A DNA stretch of 64,000 nt, taken from the NCBI GenBank assembly GCA_963643505.1, contig CAVIKF010000005.1, positions 1 through 64,000 on the forward strand, given 5' to 3'. Made by a program: the position numbers and the translations under genes. The notes under the pieces were generated by a model. The model did no database searches, was not told where the DNA came from, and saw nothing but the letters and a program-made list of their open reading frames with translations. Below, in pieces: positions 1 to 8,153 of the stretch. The DNA comes from CAVEFW01 sp963643505 (GTDB taxonomy: Bacteria > Actinomycetota > Coriobacteriia > Coriobacteriales > Eggerthellaceae). The number at the start of each line of letters is the position of its first letter. The stretch's first letter is position 1.

Positions 1-102
1 AAGGCCGCCGGCCCCGCGAAGCCCGCAATGACCAAGGCCGCCGGCCCCGCGAAGCCCGCAATGAAAAAGGCCGCTGGTCCCGCAAAGCCCAGCCGTAGGT
101 AA
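1..102 (+). CDS. C-terminal tail of a truncated upstream gene (repeat-rich)
   Basis: Only the last 33 codons are in the window, ending in TAA at 100-102. They encode a Lys/Ala/Pro/Gly-rich tail built from three copies of an 11-residue unit (core KAAGPAKPAM), with a 33-bp period in the DNA, then a basic end SRR. Such a tail is probably disordered. The next gene, an Fe-S subunit of a complex iron-sulfur molybdoenzyme, starts 17 bp downstream behind a purine-rich ribosome site, so this may be the end of the catalytic molybdopterin subunit; that is inference from context, because no catalytic domain is visible. Confidence 0.6.
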   Translation, partial: KAAGPAKPAMTKAAGPAKPAMKKAAGPAKPSRR

Positions 103-119
103 GGAGAGGAGAGAGAATC

Positions 120-698
120 ATGACCCGTTATTGCATGGTTATCGATAAACGTCGTTGCATCGGCTGCCACTCCTGCACGGTTGCGTGCCGTACGTGGAAC
201 CAGCTTCCGATGGATATCGTTTACAATCCCGTTGTCAGCGAAGGTTGTGTTGGCAAGTGGCCCAATGTGCACCGCACCTGGACTCCGATGCTTTGCCAGC
301 ACTGTGCCAAGCCGGCATGCGTTCCGCAGTGCCCGACCGGTGCTTCCCAACAGTTGGAAGACGGCACTGTCATCGTCGAGTACAAGAAGTGCATGGGCTG
401 CCTTGTCTGCGTCAATGCTTGCCCCTATGGCATGCGTGACCAGTCCAAGATGGAGCCCCGCCTGCATCGTTTCGTCCGTAAGTGCACCTTCTGCAAGGAT
501 CGTCGCGATTACGACCCGGAGGCCACTACGTACTGTGTGCAGACTTGCCATCAGAAGGCTCGTATCTTTGGTGACCTGGATGATCCCAACTCCGAGGTCT
601 CCCATATCGTCGGCAGCGTTCATACCGAGCGTCTGTTCGAGGAGCTGAACACCGAGCCGCAGATTTACTACATTCCGGACTTGGGAGGTGAGCTGTAA
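120..698 (+). CDS. 4Fe-4S electron-transfer subunit, PsrB/PhsB/DmsB family
   Basis: This 192-residue ferredoxin-like protein should carry electrons between a molybdopterin catalytic subunit and the membrane quinol subunit encoded next. Four cysteine clusters are visible: C13-C16-C19-C23, C59-C62-C67-C71, C91-C94-C97-C101 and C122-C125-C139-C143, the arrangement of the four-cluster subunits of polysulfide, thiosulfate, DMSO and nitrite reductases. No signal peptide is present; these subunits usually travel with a Tat-exported partner. The stop codon overlaps the next start in a TAATG junction, so translation is coupled. The substrate cannot be told from this subunit. Confidence 0.9.
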   Translation: MTRYCMVIDKRRCIGCHSCTVACRTWNQLPMDIVYNPVVSEGCVGKWPNVHRTWTPMLCQHCAKPACVPQCPTGASQQLEDGTVIVEYKKCMGCLVCVNACPYGMRDQSKMEPRLHRFVRKCTFCKDRRDYDPEATTYCVQTCHQKARIFGDLDDPNSEVSHIVGSVHTERLFEELNTEPQIYYIPDLGGEL

Positions 699-1699
699 TG
701 CGTCATCATTATTGGGAGTGGTATATTCCGACCTACCTGTTCTTAGGTGGTCTGGGCGGTGGCATCATGTTCCTGTCCATGATCCTCAGCGTGTTTGTGT
801 ATCCTGGCTCTGAGGCTGTTGTTCAGGCTTTGTGGCTTCCGGTATTCTTTGCGCTCGCCTGCATTGCGGTTGGCTGCCTCTTCCTTATCTTGGACCTCGG
901 TCAGCCCACCGTGTTCTATCGTGCATTCATCAAGAACAAGTCTGTTATTGCTTGGGGTGCTCGTTGCCTGTCTGTTTGCATGATCTTCGCGCTTCTTTGG
1001 TGGCTTTCCGCCATCCCTATGGTTGCTCCGATTGATTGTCTGCAGCCTATCGTGGACTTCTTTATGCCGTTCCGCGTGTTCAACATGGTGCTTTCCGGTA
1101 TCGCCGGTGCTTGCGTCATGATCTATACGGGCGCAATGCTTTCCACCCTGAAGGCACATTCTTGGTGGGCCACCCCGGCTTTGCCGATCTTGTTCACCGT
1201 TTCCGCGACTTCCACGGGTTGCGCCGGCATCATGCTCTTTGCTGGCATCCATCCCTTGGGCGGTACCGCTAATGTTCTGCTTGCGACCGAGGCTATTCAC
1301 CACTTTGTCCATACCGGTGACATCATCCTCGTCTTCTCCGAGCTGTTCGTCCTTCTGACCATGGTCCTGTCCTTCCTTGGCGCAGGCAACAAGGTCCAGA
1401 ACGCTGCGGCACATCGTTGGATTCATGGATCCTACGCCTTCCCGTTCTGGTTTGGCATGATCCTTTGCGGTCTGGTTATTCCGCAGACCATCAACCTGTT
1501 CTGTGGCGAGATCGCCATTTTGTCCTACGTCGTTGGTCCGCTGTTCGTCCTCTTCGGCGGTTGCTTGCTCCGCTTCCTCTGCATCCAGTCTGATGACCGT
1601 GCTGAGGTTCCTGGCGAGAACAAGTACTTCTCCCGTCTCAAGAAGAAGGGCGAGGCAGAGTTCCTTACCCGTTGGGAGTATGGCAAGAACGAGTTCTAA
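698..1699 (+). CDS. NrfD/PsrC-type quinol-interacting membrane subunit
   Basis: A 333-residue polytopic membrane protein with about eight to nine hydrophobic segments, starting with the family-typical Trp/Tyr-rich N-terminus (HHYWEWYIPTYLFLGGLGGG). NrfD/PsrC proteins anchor the Fe-S subunit and exchange electrons with menaquinol. It overlaps the preceding gene by one base (TAATG) and is followed by a terminator at 1742, so the respiratory operon ends here. The cytoplasmic tail is charged (KKKGEAEFLTRWEYGKNEF). It probably belongs to a polysulfide/thiosulfate/DMSO-type reductase, but the electron acceptor is unknown. Confidence 0.88.
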   Translation: MRHHYWEWYIPTYLFLGGLGGGIMFLSMILSVFVYPGSEAVVQALWLPVFFALACIAVGCLFLILDLGQPTVFYRAFIKNKSVIAWGARCLSVCMIFALLWWLSAIPMVAPIDCLQPIVDFFMPFRVFNMVLSGIAGACVMIYTGAMLSTLKAHSWWATPALPILFTVSATSTGCAGIMLFAGIHPLGGTANVLLATEAIHHFVHTGDIILVFSELFVLLTMVLSFLGAGNKVQNAAAHRWIHGSYAFPFWFGMILCGLVIPQTINLFCGEIAILSYVVGPLFVLFGGCLLRFLCIQSDDRAEVPGENKYFSRLKKKGEAEFLTRWEYGKNEF

Positions 1700-1741
1700 G
1701 CACTTATCAGCGTTTTTGCTGACAAGTACCTAGAAACTTGC

Positions 1742-1777
1742 GAACCCGGTTCTATACTAGGACCGGGTTCGTTTTTT
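1742..1777 (+). terminator. Rho-independent terminator after the NrfD-type gene
   Basis: Inverted repeat GAACCCGGT / ACCGGGTTC with an 11-base loop, followed by a T-rich run. It separates the PsrBC-type operon from the CCG-domain gene downstream. Confidence 0.85.
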
Positions 1778-1796
1778 ATTGAGAGGGGAGATCCCA

Positions 1797-2792
1797 ATGG
1801 AAACGTATGTGTTCGAAGACGTGTTTGCGGGAACTCAGGTTGAATGCGAATTTCCCGGCCTTGCGACAGTGGTGAGAGAGGCTGCCAAGAGCCATACGGT
1901 CGAGAAGAGCGTGTTCTTCCCGGGGTGTTCCTTTCTAAACTACGGTATGCCGTTGGTACAGGCGGTGTACAACACGCTTCATGACGCCGGAGAAGTTGAT
2001 GGCATTTCCTTATTGTGTTGTGGCAAGATTTTGTCCTACGAGCCGGATGGCGCCGAGCTTCGGGTGACTTTCGAGAACCAGCTCATAGAGCGCCTTGTTG
2101 AGGTCAAATGTGAGCGCCTCGTTTGCGCGTGCCCCAATTGTGTCAAAGCTCTTCGCGATGCGTTTGAGCGCGACCCACGCATGGCCAACGTGAAGATCGA
2201 GGTCCTTCCTGAGGTTTTGTGCCGCTTGGGATATCGGGTCAACCCTGACACTGCCCAAGCAATCTTTGCCCGCAGGATTGCGGAGGACAAGTGGTACTCA
2301 GGAGAGATCACGGACGAGGCGACCTTCTATGCGGAGATAAACAACGCTCCGACTGCCAAGTTCGCTGTCCATGACTCGTGCCCGGATCGAACCTATGGCG
2401 AGTTCGCGGACAGCACCCGTGCCATTCTTCCGACGGATCTTTGGGTGGATCCAGAGCATTGCCGCAAGACCTCGATTTGTTGCGGCAGCTTGCCTCGTGC
2501 GGCGGGAAAGTTCGAACAGGCCGACCGATGCGCCATCATGAACGGCGAAGAGGCGATCGCGGCTGGAGCGAATGCGATTATTACCCCCTGTGTCAGTTGC
2601 GTGTTCCAATTGACGATGGCGCAAAAGCTTGTCCCGGTGTTTCACTACCTCGAGCTTTTGTACAATTGGCCCATCGATTGGAGGACGGCGGATCAGTACA
2701 TGAAGCTTCGCTTCCTGTTCGATGAAACCCTTGGCGCTATCGACGTCCGCGGAAATCGAAATTTCCAAGAGCTTAACGTCCCTACGGCGTAG
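1797..2792 (+). CDS. CCG-domain (HdrB/GlpC/LutA-like) iron-sulfur protein
   Basis: A 331-residue protein with two cysteine-rich CCG domains. The first reads FFPGC, then LLCCG about 30 residues later, then CPNC; the second reads HDSCPD, SICCG and TPCVSC. In heterodisulfide reductase HdrB and in GlpC/LutA these motifs bind special 4Fe-4S clusters and pass electrons to a partner. The start at 1797 is preferred over an upstream ATG because GAGAGGGGAG lies directly before it. The soluble molybdopterin oxidoreductase is next on the same strand, suggesting that this protein is its electron partner (inference). No membrane segment is seen. Confidence 0.85.
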   Translation: METYVFEDVFAGTQVECEFPGLATVVREAAKSHTVEKSVFFPGCSFLNYGMPLVQAVYNTLHDAGEVDGISLLCCGKILSYEPDGAELRVTFENQLIERLVEVKCERLVCACPNCVKALRDAFERDPRMANVKIEVLPEVLCRLGYRVNPDTAQAIFARRIAEDKWYSGEITDEATFYAEINNAPTAKFAVHDSCPDRTYGEFADSTRAILPTDLWVDPEHCRKTSICCGSLPRAAGKFEQADRCAIMNGEEAIAAGANAIITPCVSCVFQLTMAQKLVPVFHYLELLYNWPIDWRTADQYMKLRFLFDETLGAIDVRGNRNFQELNVPTA

Positions 2793-2815
2793 GGGAAAAG
2801 ATACCAAGCGAAGAA

Positions 2816-2925
2816 GGGCCCACAGATTGCTCTGCGGGCTCTTCTCTGTGGGCCCACAGATTGCTCTGCGGGCTCCTTTTGGTAGGCACAAAGATTGCAT
2901 CAACAGCTCCTTTATCATCCTCTCG
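2816..2925 (+). repeat. Tandem 26-bp duplication plus degenerate third copy, also hairpin-forming
   Basis: A 26-bp unit starting GGGCCCACAGATTGCTCTGC occurs exactly at 2816-2841 and 2850-2875, with a degenerate third copy around 2886-2914. The first copy and the spacer also make a strong hairpin (GGGCCCACAGA / TCTGTGGGCCC, 2816-2855) that lacks a T-run. It lies 24 bp after the CCG gene stop. Confidence 0.85.
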
Positions 2926-2983
2926 GGGCAGTTCAGGAGTACAATTGAGTGTCTTAGATGATTCGTATGAGAGAGGGAATGCC

Positions 2984-5317
2984 GTGGTTGACGAGGCATT
3001 TCATGACAAGGCTGCGCCGGGGCAGTTCCTAGATGACTACGACGATCAAGGTCGTGCCATCATGAAGACCAATTGCCATTTTTGCGGCTATCTTTGTGCG
3101 TTCAACGCCACGGTCGATCACGGTCGCGTGGTGAATATCGAACCCGATCCGACCCGGTTTCCCTATGACGACAAGGTGCTTGCCGGATGTCGTCGGTGGC
3201 GTATGAACCTCGACGTTCTTGAAGGTGAGGATCGCGTCAATTTTCCCCTGAAGCGCGTTGGTGATCGTGGAAGCAACAAATGGGAGCGTGTGTCTTGGGA
3301 CGATGCCCTTGACGACATCGCCCATCGTCTGAGTTCTTTGAGAGACCAATATGGTTCTGGAACGCTGGCGAGTATGATTGGCGGACCTCATACGAGTTTT
3401 TGGCCGCTTCATCGGTTTATGAACCTCTATGGCAGTCCGAACAACATGGGAATCGGCCAGATCTGTTGGAACCCTCGCGTGTGGATGGACATGTTGACCT
3501 TTGGTTGGACCATTGAGCACAACATCACTCTTCATCTTACGAAGACCGTGGTCATATGGGGCACCAACCCCGCCTCTTCCGACAACTCGTTGTTTTGGCA
3601 ATTGCTGCGCCAGGTCGGCCAAGCGGATGACATGACGCTTATCGTGGTCGATCCGGTGTACAACGCCACCGCATCCGCGGCCGATCTTTGGGTTCCCATC
3701 AATCCCGGGACAGACGTCTCGTTTGCTCTTGGCTTGCTTGCGGCGACGGTGGAGGAAGACCTTATCGATCATGAGTTTGTCCGTGATTGGTGTTATGGGT
3801 ACGATGAGATGGTGGACAATCTTGCGGACTACACTCCTGCTCTGGCGGGAAAGGTGTGTGGTGTTCCGGAGGAGACGATTCGCCGTGTCGCCCGCCTGTT
3901 TGCCGACGGCCCCAGCGCCTTGGTGTCAGGGCGTGGAATCGACCAGTGCGGTCGCAACGTCAGTCCCACCCATCGCGCTATTTGTTGTTTGCGTGCTATC
4001 ACGGGAAACGTGGATCGCCCTGGCAGTTGTACGCTGAACGAGCAAAGCGACTTTGTTCCCGAGGTCGACCTTGAGATGACCTCCGCCCTTACCGAGGAGA
4101 AGCGCAAGCTGTGCCTCAACACCCAATTCACCCCTTTGCAGTGTTACGATGGCTATGAATACGCGAACAGCTTGACAGAGAAGCTCGGCAGAACCATCCC
4201 CGCCCGCTACCTCACCTCGGCCCATCCAGACCTGGTTTTGCACGCCATGGAGACCCATGAGCCCTATCGGGTAAGCGCCTTGATCGTCGAGGCGACAAAC
4301 CCCTTGCTCACCTACGGCGACACCCATCGTGTGTACAACGCTCTTATGGAGCTCGAGCTCATCGTCGTGCTTGATTATTACATGACCCCTACGGCAAGCA
4401 TCGCCGACTACGTCCTTCCTGCCGCAGGCGCTATCGAGCGCACGACCTTCCAAGCCCATGGTGGTGTGTCCAACCAGGTGTATGGCGGTCCGGCGGCGGT
4501 TTTGCCCTACTACGAGCGTCGCGAGGACTACAGCATCTTCCGTGGCCTTGGCTTGCGCCTAGGCCAGGAAAAGTATTGGCCCTGGGAGACCTTTGCCGAC
4601 GCATGCGCTGCCACGCTCGAACCGGCGGGCGTGGATTGGGACTTCTATGCGGTGTTTGGAACGTATTACCAAGATCCGCCTTTCGAGAAGCATCTTATTC
4701 CCGGGCCCGACGGCAAGCCTCAAGGTTTCGCAACGACTACGGGTAAGATCGAGCTCGCAAGTGAGGCACTTGACCATCTTGGTGGTCCTCGCGTTCCGAC
4801 CCAAAGCCCCCTCATCTCTTTGTGTGGCGCTGAGACCAGGAAAAAGGGCACGTTGTTGCGTTTGATCACGGGGTCACGCAAACAACCCTACAACGCGTCG
4901 ATGTACATGAACGACGCGAAGTTTCGCCAACAATATCCTGAGCCTTTGGCCGAGATGAGCCCCAAGACGGCGGAAGAGTGTGGACTTGAGGATGGGGATG
5001 TTGTCATTCTCGCCACCGACAACGGTCAGGCGCGGTTCCGCCTGAAGACCCGTCGCATGGTGGATGGGGTTGTCAGTGCCGATTACGGGTGGTGGCATCC
5101 TGAGTGGACTCCTGGCGGAGACGATATGGGAGGCATGTGGGACAGCAACATTAATTGCCTTACCAGTTGCAGTCGCGATACTGGCGAGGCAATGATTGGA
5201 ACTTGGTCGTATAATGCTATTGATTGCGTAGTGTTCAAAAGCGATGAACCGCTGACCTTCTCCCGTGAAGACGACGTCGAGCGTCGCGCGCGGTTTGAGA
5301 TCGTCGAGACGGAATAG
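2984..5317 (+). CDS. Soluble molybdopterin oxidoreductase, DMSO reductase superfamily
   Basis: A 777-residue catalytic subunit of the bis-MGD molybdoenzyme family. Near the N-terminus is a 4Fe-4S motif CHFCGYLC followed about 35 residues later by GC. Downstream come the molybdopterin oxidoreductase domain (VVIWGTNPASS, VVDPVYNATA, GRGIDQCGRNV) and a C-terminal dinucleotide-binding domain (LLRLITGSRKQPYNASMYMND, here shortened in meaning to the LITGSRKQPYN region). There is no Tat signal, so it should act in the cytoplasm. The GTG at 2984 is chosen because GAGAGGG precedes it at proper spacing; longer readings run into repeats. The general shape resembles acetylene hydratase-like and catechol dehydroxylase-like molybdoenzymes of gut Eggerthellaceae, but the substrate is not readable. 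Confidence 0.85.
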   Translation: MVDEAFHDKAAPGQFLDDYDDQGRAIMKTNCHFCGYLCAFNATVDHGRVVNIEPDPTRFPYDDKVLAGCRRWRMNLDVLEGEDRVNFPLKRVGDRGSNKWERVSWDDALDDIAHRLSSLRDQYGSGTLASMIGGPHTSFWPLHRFMNLYGSPNNMGIGQICWNPRVWMDMLTFGWTIEHNITLHLTKTVVIWGTNPASSDNSLFWQLLRQVGQADDMTLIVVDPVYNATASAADLWVPINPGTDVSFALGLLAATVEEDLIDHEFVRDWCYGYDEMVDNLADYTPALAGKVCGVPEETIRRVARLFADGPSALVSGRGIDQCGRNVSPTHRAICCLRAITGNVDRPGSCTLNEQSDFVPEVDLEMTSALTEEKRKLCLNTQFTPLQCYDGYEYANSLTEKLGRTIPARYLTSAHPDLVLHAMETHEPYRVSALIVEATNPLLTYGDTHRVYNALMELELIVVLDYYMTPTASIADYVLPAAGAIERTTFQAHGGVSNQVYGGPAAVLPYYERREDYSIFRGLGLRLGQEKYWPWETFADACAATLEPAGVDWDFYAVFGTYYQDPPFEKHLIPGPDGKPQGFATTTGKIELASEALDHLGGPRVPTQSPLISLCGAETRKKGTLLRLITGSRKQPYNASMYMNDAKFRQQYPEPLAEMSPKTAEECGLEDGDVVILATDNGQARFRLKTRRMVDGVVSADYGWWHPEWTPGGDDMGGMWDSNINCLTSCSRDTGEAMIGTWSYNAIDCVVFKSDEPLTFSREDDVERRARFEIVETE

Positions 5318-5362
5318 GGAACAAGCGAGTGTATGCTCGACGTGATACCGAAAGGACTAACC

Positions 5363-6346
5363 ATGGCAAGACCACCTGAGAAGAAGCGCGCACTGCTTAT
5401 CTTCAGCAAATACCCCGAGCCGGGTCGCGTGAAGACCCGCCTGACCTATCTCAAGGGCGGTCCTATGATGCCCGAGGTCGCAGCTGAGTTCTTCACCTAT
5501 TGCCTCTTCGATGTCGTTGAGACCTCCATGGTTGCCTTGCAAGAGCTTCAGCGCATCAATGATGACGTGTGTGCGAAGGATCCGAACCACTACCATGTCA
5601 AGTATGACTTCTATGTCTCCACCACGCCTGAGGAGAAGGTTCTCAAGATGAGGGAGCTGTTCACGCAAGAGCAGTGGCCTATGGATATCAACTTCCTTGT
5701 GGATCACGGCTCTACGTTTGACGAGCATTTCAACGATGCGTTCCAACAATTGTTTGCTTTGGGCTATGAGAGCATCGTCTCCATCGGCGGCGACATTCCC
5801 ACCATCCCCAAGAGCCACATCACCCGCGCCTTTGAGTGGTTGGCCTATTTCCAGTCAATCGGCAAGCCCGGTTTCGTCCAAGCTCCCTGCCAGGAGTGCG
5901 GTACGAGCCTTGTCGGGTTCAGCTATAACACGCCCATCGACCACACGGGCGTGTATTACAACCTCGATGGCACGCCGGCGTTGGATGCCTATGTCCAAAA
6001 GCTTCGTCAGAACAACATTCCCAGTGCGTATTTCAGCCCCGTTGCCGACATCGACGAGGAAAGCGATCTCGCCCACGCGATTTCCTGCATGTTTGCGATT
6101 GAGGAGGCGGCACGCTACCAACCCGACCTCTATCCGCCCCGTCGCGTGCTCGATTGGGTTCGTCGTTCCCATATCAAGGTCACCACTCCCCCCAATGCCG
6201 ATCACGATCCACGTCAATATTTGGATGGCAAGGAGCTCGAGGAAACCTACGAGGAGCATCAGGCAGAGAAGGAAAAGGCGTCGGTTGAGAATTACAACGA
6301 CAATGCGGATGGCAGTTTGAAATTGGTCGGCGTGGTCGAAGAGTAG
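5363..6346 (+). CDS. TIGR04282/DUF2064-type glycosyltransferase-like protein
   Basis: A 327-residue protein with the family signature FSKYPEPGRVKTRL near residues 13-26, the nucleotide-binding loop of this GT-A-like family, and SIGGDIPTIP near residue 140 where the acidic metal motif is expected. Family members are called rSAM/selenodomain-associated transferases, and some act in arsenosugar synthesis. The C-terminal 60 residues are charged and probably flexible. The start at 5363 follows AAAGGA; it is 45 bp after the molybdoenzyme gene, so the CCG protein, molybdoenzyme and this protein may be one operon. Its role beside a molybdoenzyme is unknown. Confidence 0.75.
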   Translation: MARPPEKKRALLIFSKYPEPGRVKTRLTYLKGGPMMPEVAAEFFTYCLFDVVETSMVALQELQRINDDVCAKDPNHYHVKYDFYVSTTPEEKVLKMRELFTQEQWPMDINFLVDHGSTFDEHFNDAFQQLFALGYESIVSIGGDIPTIPKSHITRAFEWLAYFQSIGKPGFVQAPCQECGTSLVGFSYNTPIDHTGVYYNLDGTPALDAYVQKLRQNNIPSAYFSPVADIDEESDLAHAISCMFAIEEAARYQPDLYPPRRVLDWVRRSHIKVTTPPNADHDPRQYLDGKELEETYEEHQAEKEKASVENYNDNADGSLKLVGVVEE

Positions 6347-6354
6347 CGATTTTG

Positions 6355-6412
6355 CGTTTTCGGAAGGTTTGCGACCTTGGAAAGTTTACGTCTTCGGAAG
6401 GTTTGCGCCTCC
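6355..6412 (+). repeat. Short tandem duplication after the TIGR04282 gene
   Basis: TTCGGAAGGTTTGCG occurs at 6359-6373 and 6393-6407, with a degenerate half-way copy (TTGGAAAGTTTACG) between them. It starts 12 bp after the stop codon. Confidence 0.75.
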
Positions 6413-6423
6413 GGGCAGACGAC

Positions 6424-6458
6424 AACGAGGGATCCTGCGGGGTCCCTCGTTACGTTTG
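6424..6458 (+). terminator. Hairpin terminator after the molybdoenzyme operon
   Basis: Perfect 9-bp inverted repeat AACGAGGGA / TCCCTCGTT around a 10-base loop, followed by a modest T-rich stretch. It lies between convergent genes. Confidence 0.65.
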
Positions 6459-6515
6459 GGGTTTGTCTTGCCGAAAGCGCTACAAAGTCCCAATCTTTGG
6501 CCAAGGGGGTTTGCC

Positions 6516-6965
6516 TTATTTGCTTGTAAGGCGGACCGGTTGGGGACAACACTCTTCGCGCATTTCGCAGCCAACGCAGTCGTCGGTGACTGTCAAATCG
6601 ACATCCTCCCACCCGATCTCAGTGCATCCGATACGTCGGTAGAAGTCCAGACTCGATCCGCGAGAGACGAGGCGCAGCTCGCCATAGCGTTCAAGGGCGT
6701 CGTTCATGAGGATGTGGCCAACGCCGTATCCTTGCCAGTAGGGATTGACGACAACGGGGTTTACGTGGGCGATGTCGTTGTTACCGATGATGATGCGGAT
6801 AAACCCGATTGGATCATCATCGGAATCGACGGCGACAGTCACGTTCTCGACACCGGGCAAATTGTCCATGCCTTCGTTGTAGCAATAGGCATTGAGGGTG
6901 GGGAGGTCGTCTTCGCGCGCGGGACGCAGACAGAGCATGCGTTGCACCTGTTTTTTGCGGCTCAT
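6516..6965 (-). CDS. GNAT acetyltransferase with C-terminal cysteine cluster
   Basis: A 149-residue GNAT-fold protein: LRPAREDDLPTLNAY at the N-terminus, a beta-strand segment ending VNPVVVNPYWQGYGVGHILM that holds the acetyl-CoA loop (Q-x-x-G-x-G), and RGSSLDFYRRIGCTEIGW near the end. The last 25 residues contain CVGCEMREECC, an unusual cysteine cluster for a GNAT that could bind a metal. The start at 6965 is set by GGAGG five bases upstream; it begins 12 bases after the stop of the Fe-S/DUF169 gene, so the two are co-transcribed. The acceptor is unknown. Confidence 0.8.
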   Translation of the reverse strand: MSRKKQVQRMLCLRPAREDDLPTLNAYCYNEGMDNLPGVENVTVAVDSDDDPIGFIRIIIGNNDIAHVNPVVVNPYWQGYGVGHILMNDALERYGELRLVSRGSSLDFYRRIGCTEIGWEDVDLTVTDDCVGCEMREECCPQPVRLTSK

Positions 6966-6976
6966 GGAAACCTCCA

Positions 6977-7951
6977 TTACATGATGGGCGGGACGTAGAT
7001 TTTCATGCGGCTGTGGGGGATGCTTTTCTTTGAGAGCTCGGTCAGGCCTTTGCAGATTGTGGGCATGAGGCTTGTGGGGACGCCCATGAACATCATGTCC
7101 TCGCCGACATCCGTAGCCGCACGGCAACCGTAGCAGCCGAAGGTGATGTTGGGGGCTTGTTCCATCATGGGGTAGAGCACGGCTTCGACGCACATGGAGT
7201 TGTAACCGCTTGCCTTGAAATCAAAGCGGTGGCCGGTGTAATACGCCATGGACATGCACAGCCACATCATTTGCTCGGGGGTCCCGGTAAACACCACCAC
7301 CTCAGGGGTGCGCACGGTCTTGTTGAGGGGGGCGACGTAGGTGGCGCGGCGGCTTTTCGGGGGAAGAGTCGGACGCTCGCGGACCATTTGTGCGGCGGCC
7401 TCGGCGTTGACCAGCTTGTGGAACAGTACGTATATCTCTCCGGTGGCAAGCTTTTCGGGAACGCCGGTCATGCCGAAGATCGAGGTTCCGTCGGGACAGG
7501 AATGCCTGAAGGGGGGCATGAGAATGGAGGCGCCACGGCGTGCGGCCATCATCGCCTGGCAAAAGCGCAGGTTTTCTGGGGGCATGGGAACGTTGGGAAG
7601 CAATTCGTCCTTGTCGATTAAACTGACGGCGATAGGTTGCCAGCGCAGGTCGAGCTTCTCCATGCAGATGCGTTGCCATTCCGCGTATTGGGCCTGCTCT
7701 TCCGCAGGGATCGGTTCGGCACGGGGCTCGTCAGCGAACGGGTCGTAGGTGACGTCGCCTTTGGCCTCGATGAGCAAGGCGCGTTGGGGGCAGTTGCCGC
7801 TGCAGGTCGTGCATCCGACGCAGGCGTCAGGGTTGGCGGCATAAGGGTATCCGTCCTCGTTGAGCTTGATGACGTAGCATGGGCAAAACGCCTCGCACAG
7901 TCCACATTTCACACAACGGTCCGGGGAGTGAGTCAGTTGGTAGTCGGCCAT
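6977..7951 (-). CDS. 2x[4Fe-4S] ferredoxin fused to a DUF169 domain
   Basis: A 324-residue fusion. Residues 10-60 hold two ferredoxin motifs (CVKCGLCEAFCPC and CVGCTTCSGNCP). The rest matches DUF169 proteins: a FCQAMMAARRG region, EVVVFTGTPEQMMWL, and the typical FGCYGCRAATDVGEDMMFMG near residue 285. DUF169 has no established reaction; its conserved cysteines suggest cofactor or metal binding. It is the first gene of a pair with the GNAT protein and lies on the same strand as, but behind a terminator from, the flavin reductase gene. Confidence 0.82.
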   Translation of the reverse strand: MADYQLTHSPDRCVKCGLCEAFCPCYVIKLNEDGYPYAANPDACVGCTTCSGNCPQRALLIEAKGDVTYDPFADEPRAEPIPAEEQAQYAEWQRICMEKLDLRWQPIAVSLIDKDELLPNVPMPPENLRFCQAMMAARRGASILMPPFRHSCPDGTSIFGMTGVPEKLATGEIYVLFHKLVNAEAAAQMVRERPTLPPKSRRATYVAPLNKTVRTPEVVVFTGTPEQMMWLCMSMAYYTGHRFDFKASGYNSMCVEAVLYPMMEQAPNITFGCYGCRAATDVGEDMMFMGVPTSLMPTICKGLTELSKKSIPHSRMKIYVPPIM

Positions 7952-8051
7952 GATCCACCTTTGGTTACTAGTCTTACGTCTTCAGTCTGAATCACATAGA
8001 TATTAGGATACCGCAACCCCGGGGCGCTTTTTGCGTTGCCGGTAAAACAGA

Positions 8052-8086
8052 GCGCGGAGGACAAAAGTTTTCGCTGGTCTCCGCGC
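8052..8086 (-). terminator. Terminator after the flavin reductase-like gene
   Basis: 8-bp inverted repeat GCGCGGAG / CTCCGCGC around a 19-base loop; on the minus strand it is followed by TCTGTTTT. Confidence 0.65.
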
Positions 8087-8093
8087 CTTTTCG

Positions 8094-8153
8094 ATATGTT
8101 GGGTCCCTACGGTTCCGGAAGCAATATGTTGGGTCCCTACGGTTCCGGAAGCA
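8094..8153. repeat. Exact 30-bp tandem duplication across the stop codon of the flavin reductase gene
   Basis: Two perfect adjacent copies, 8094-8123 and 8124-8153. The unit contains the last five codons (LLPEP on the minus strand), the stop codon and 12 following bases, so a second in-line stop lies at 8107-8109. Confidence 0.95.

Noticed and set aside
1750..1760. TATACT as a promoter for the CCG-domain gene
   Set aside because: It lies in the loop of the terminator and has no -35 box at a usable distance.
6369..6998. Plus-strand open frame over the GNAT gene
   Set aside because: It is opposite a GNAT with clear motifs and a good ribosome site; the plus frame begins in a repeat and terminator.
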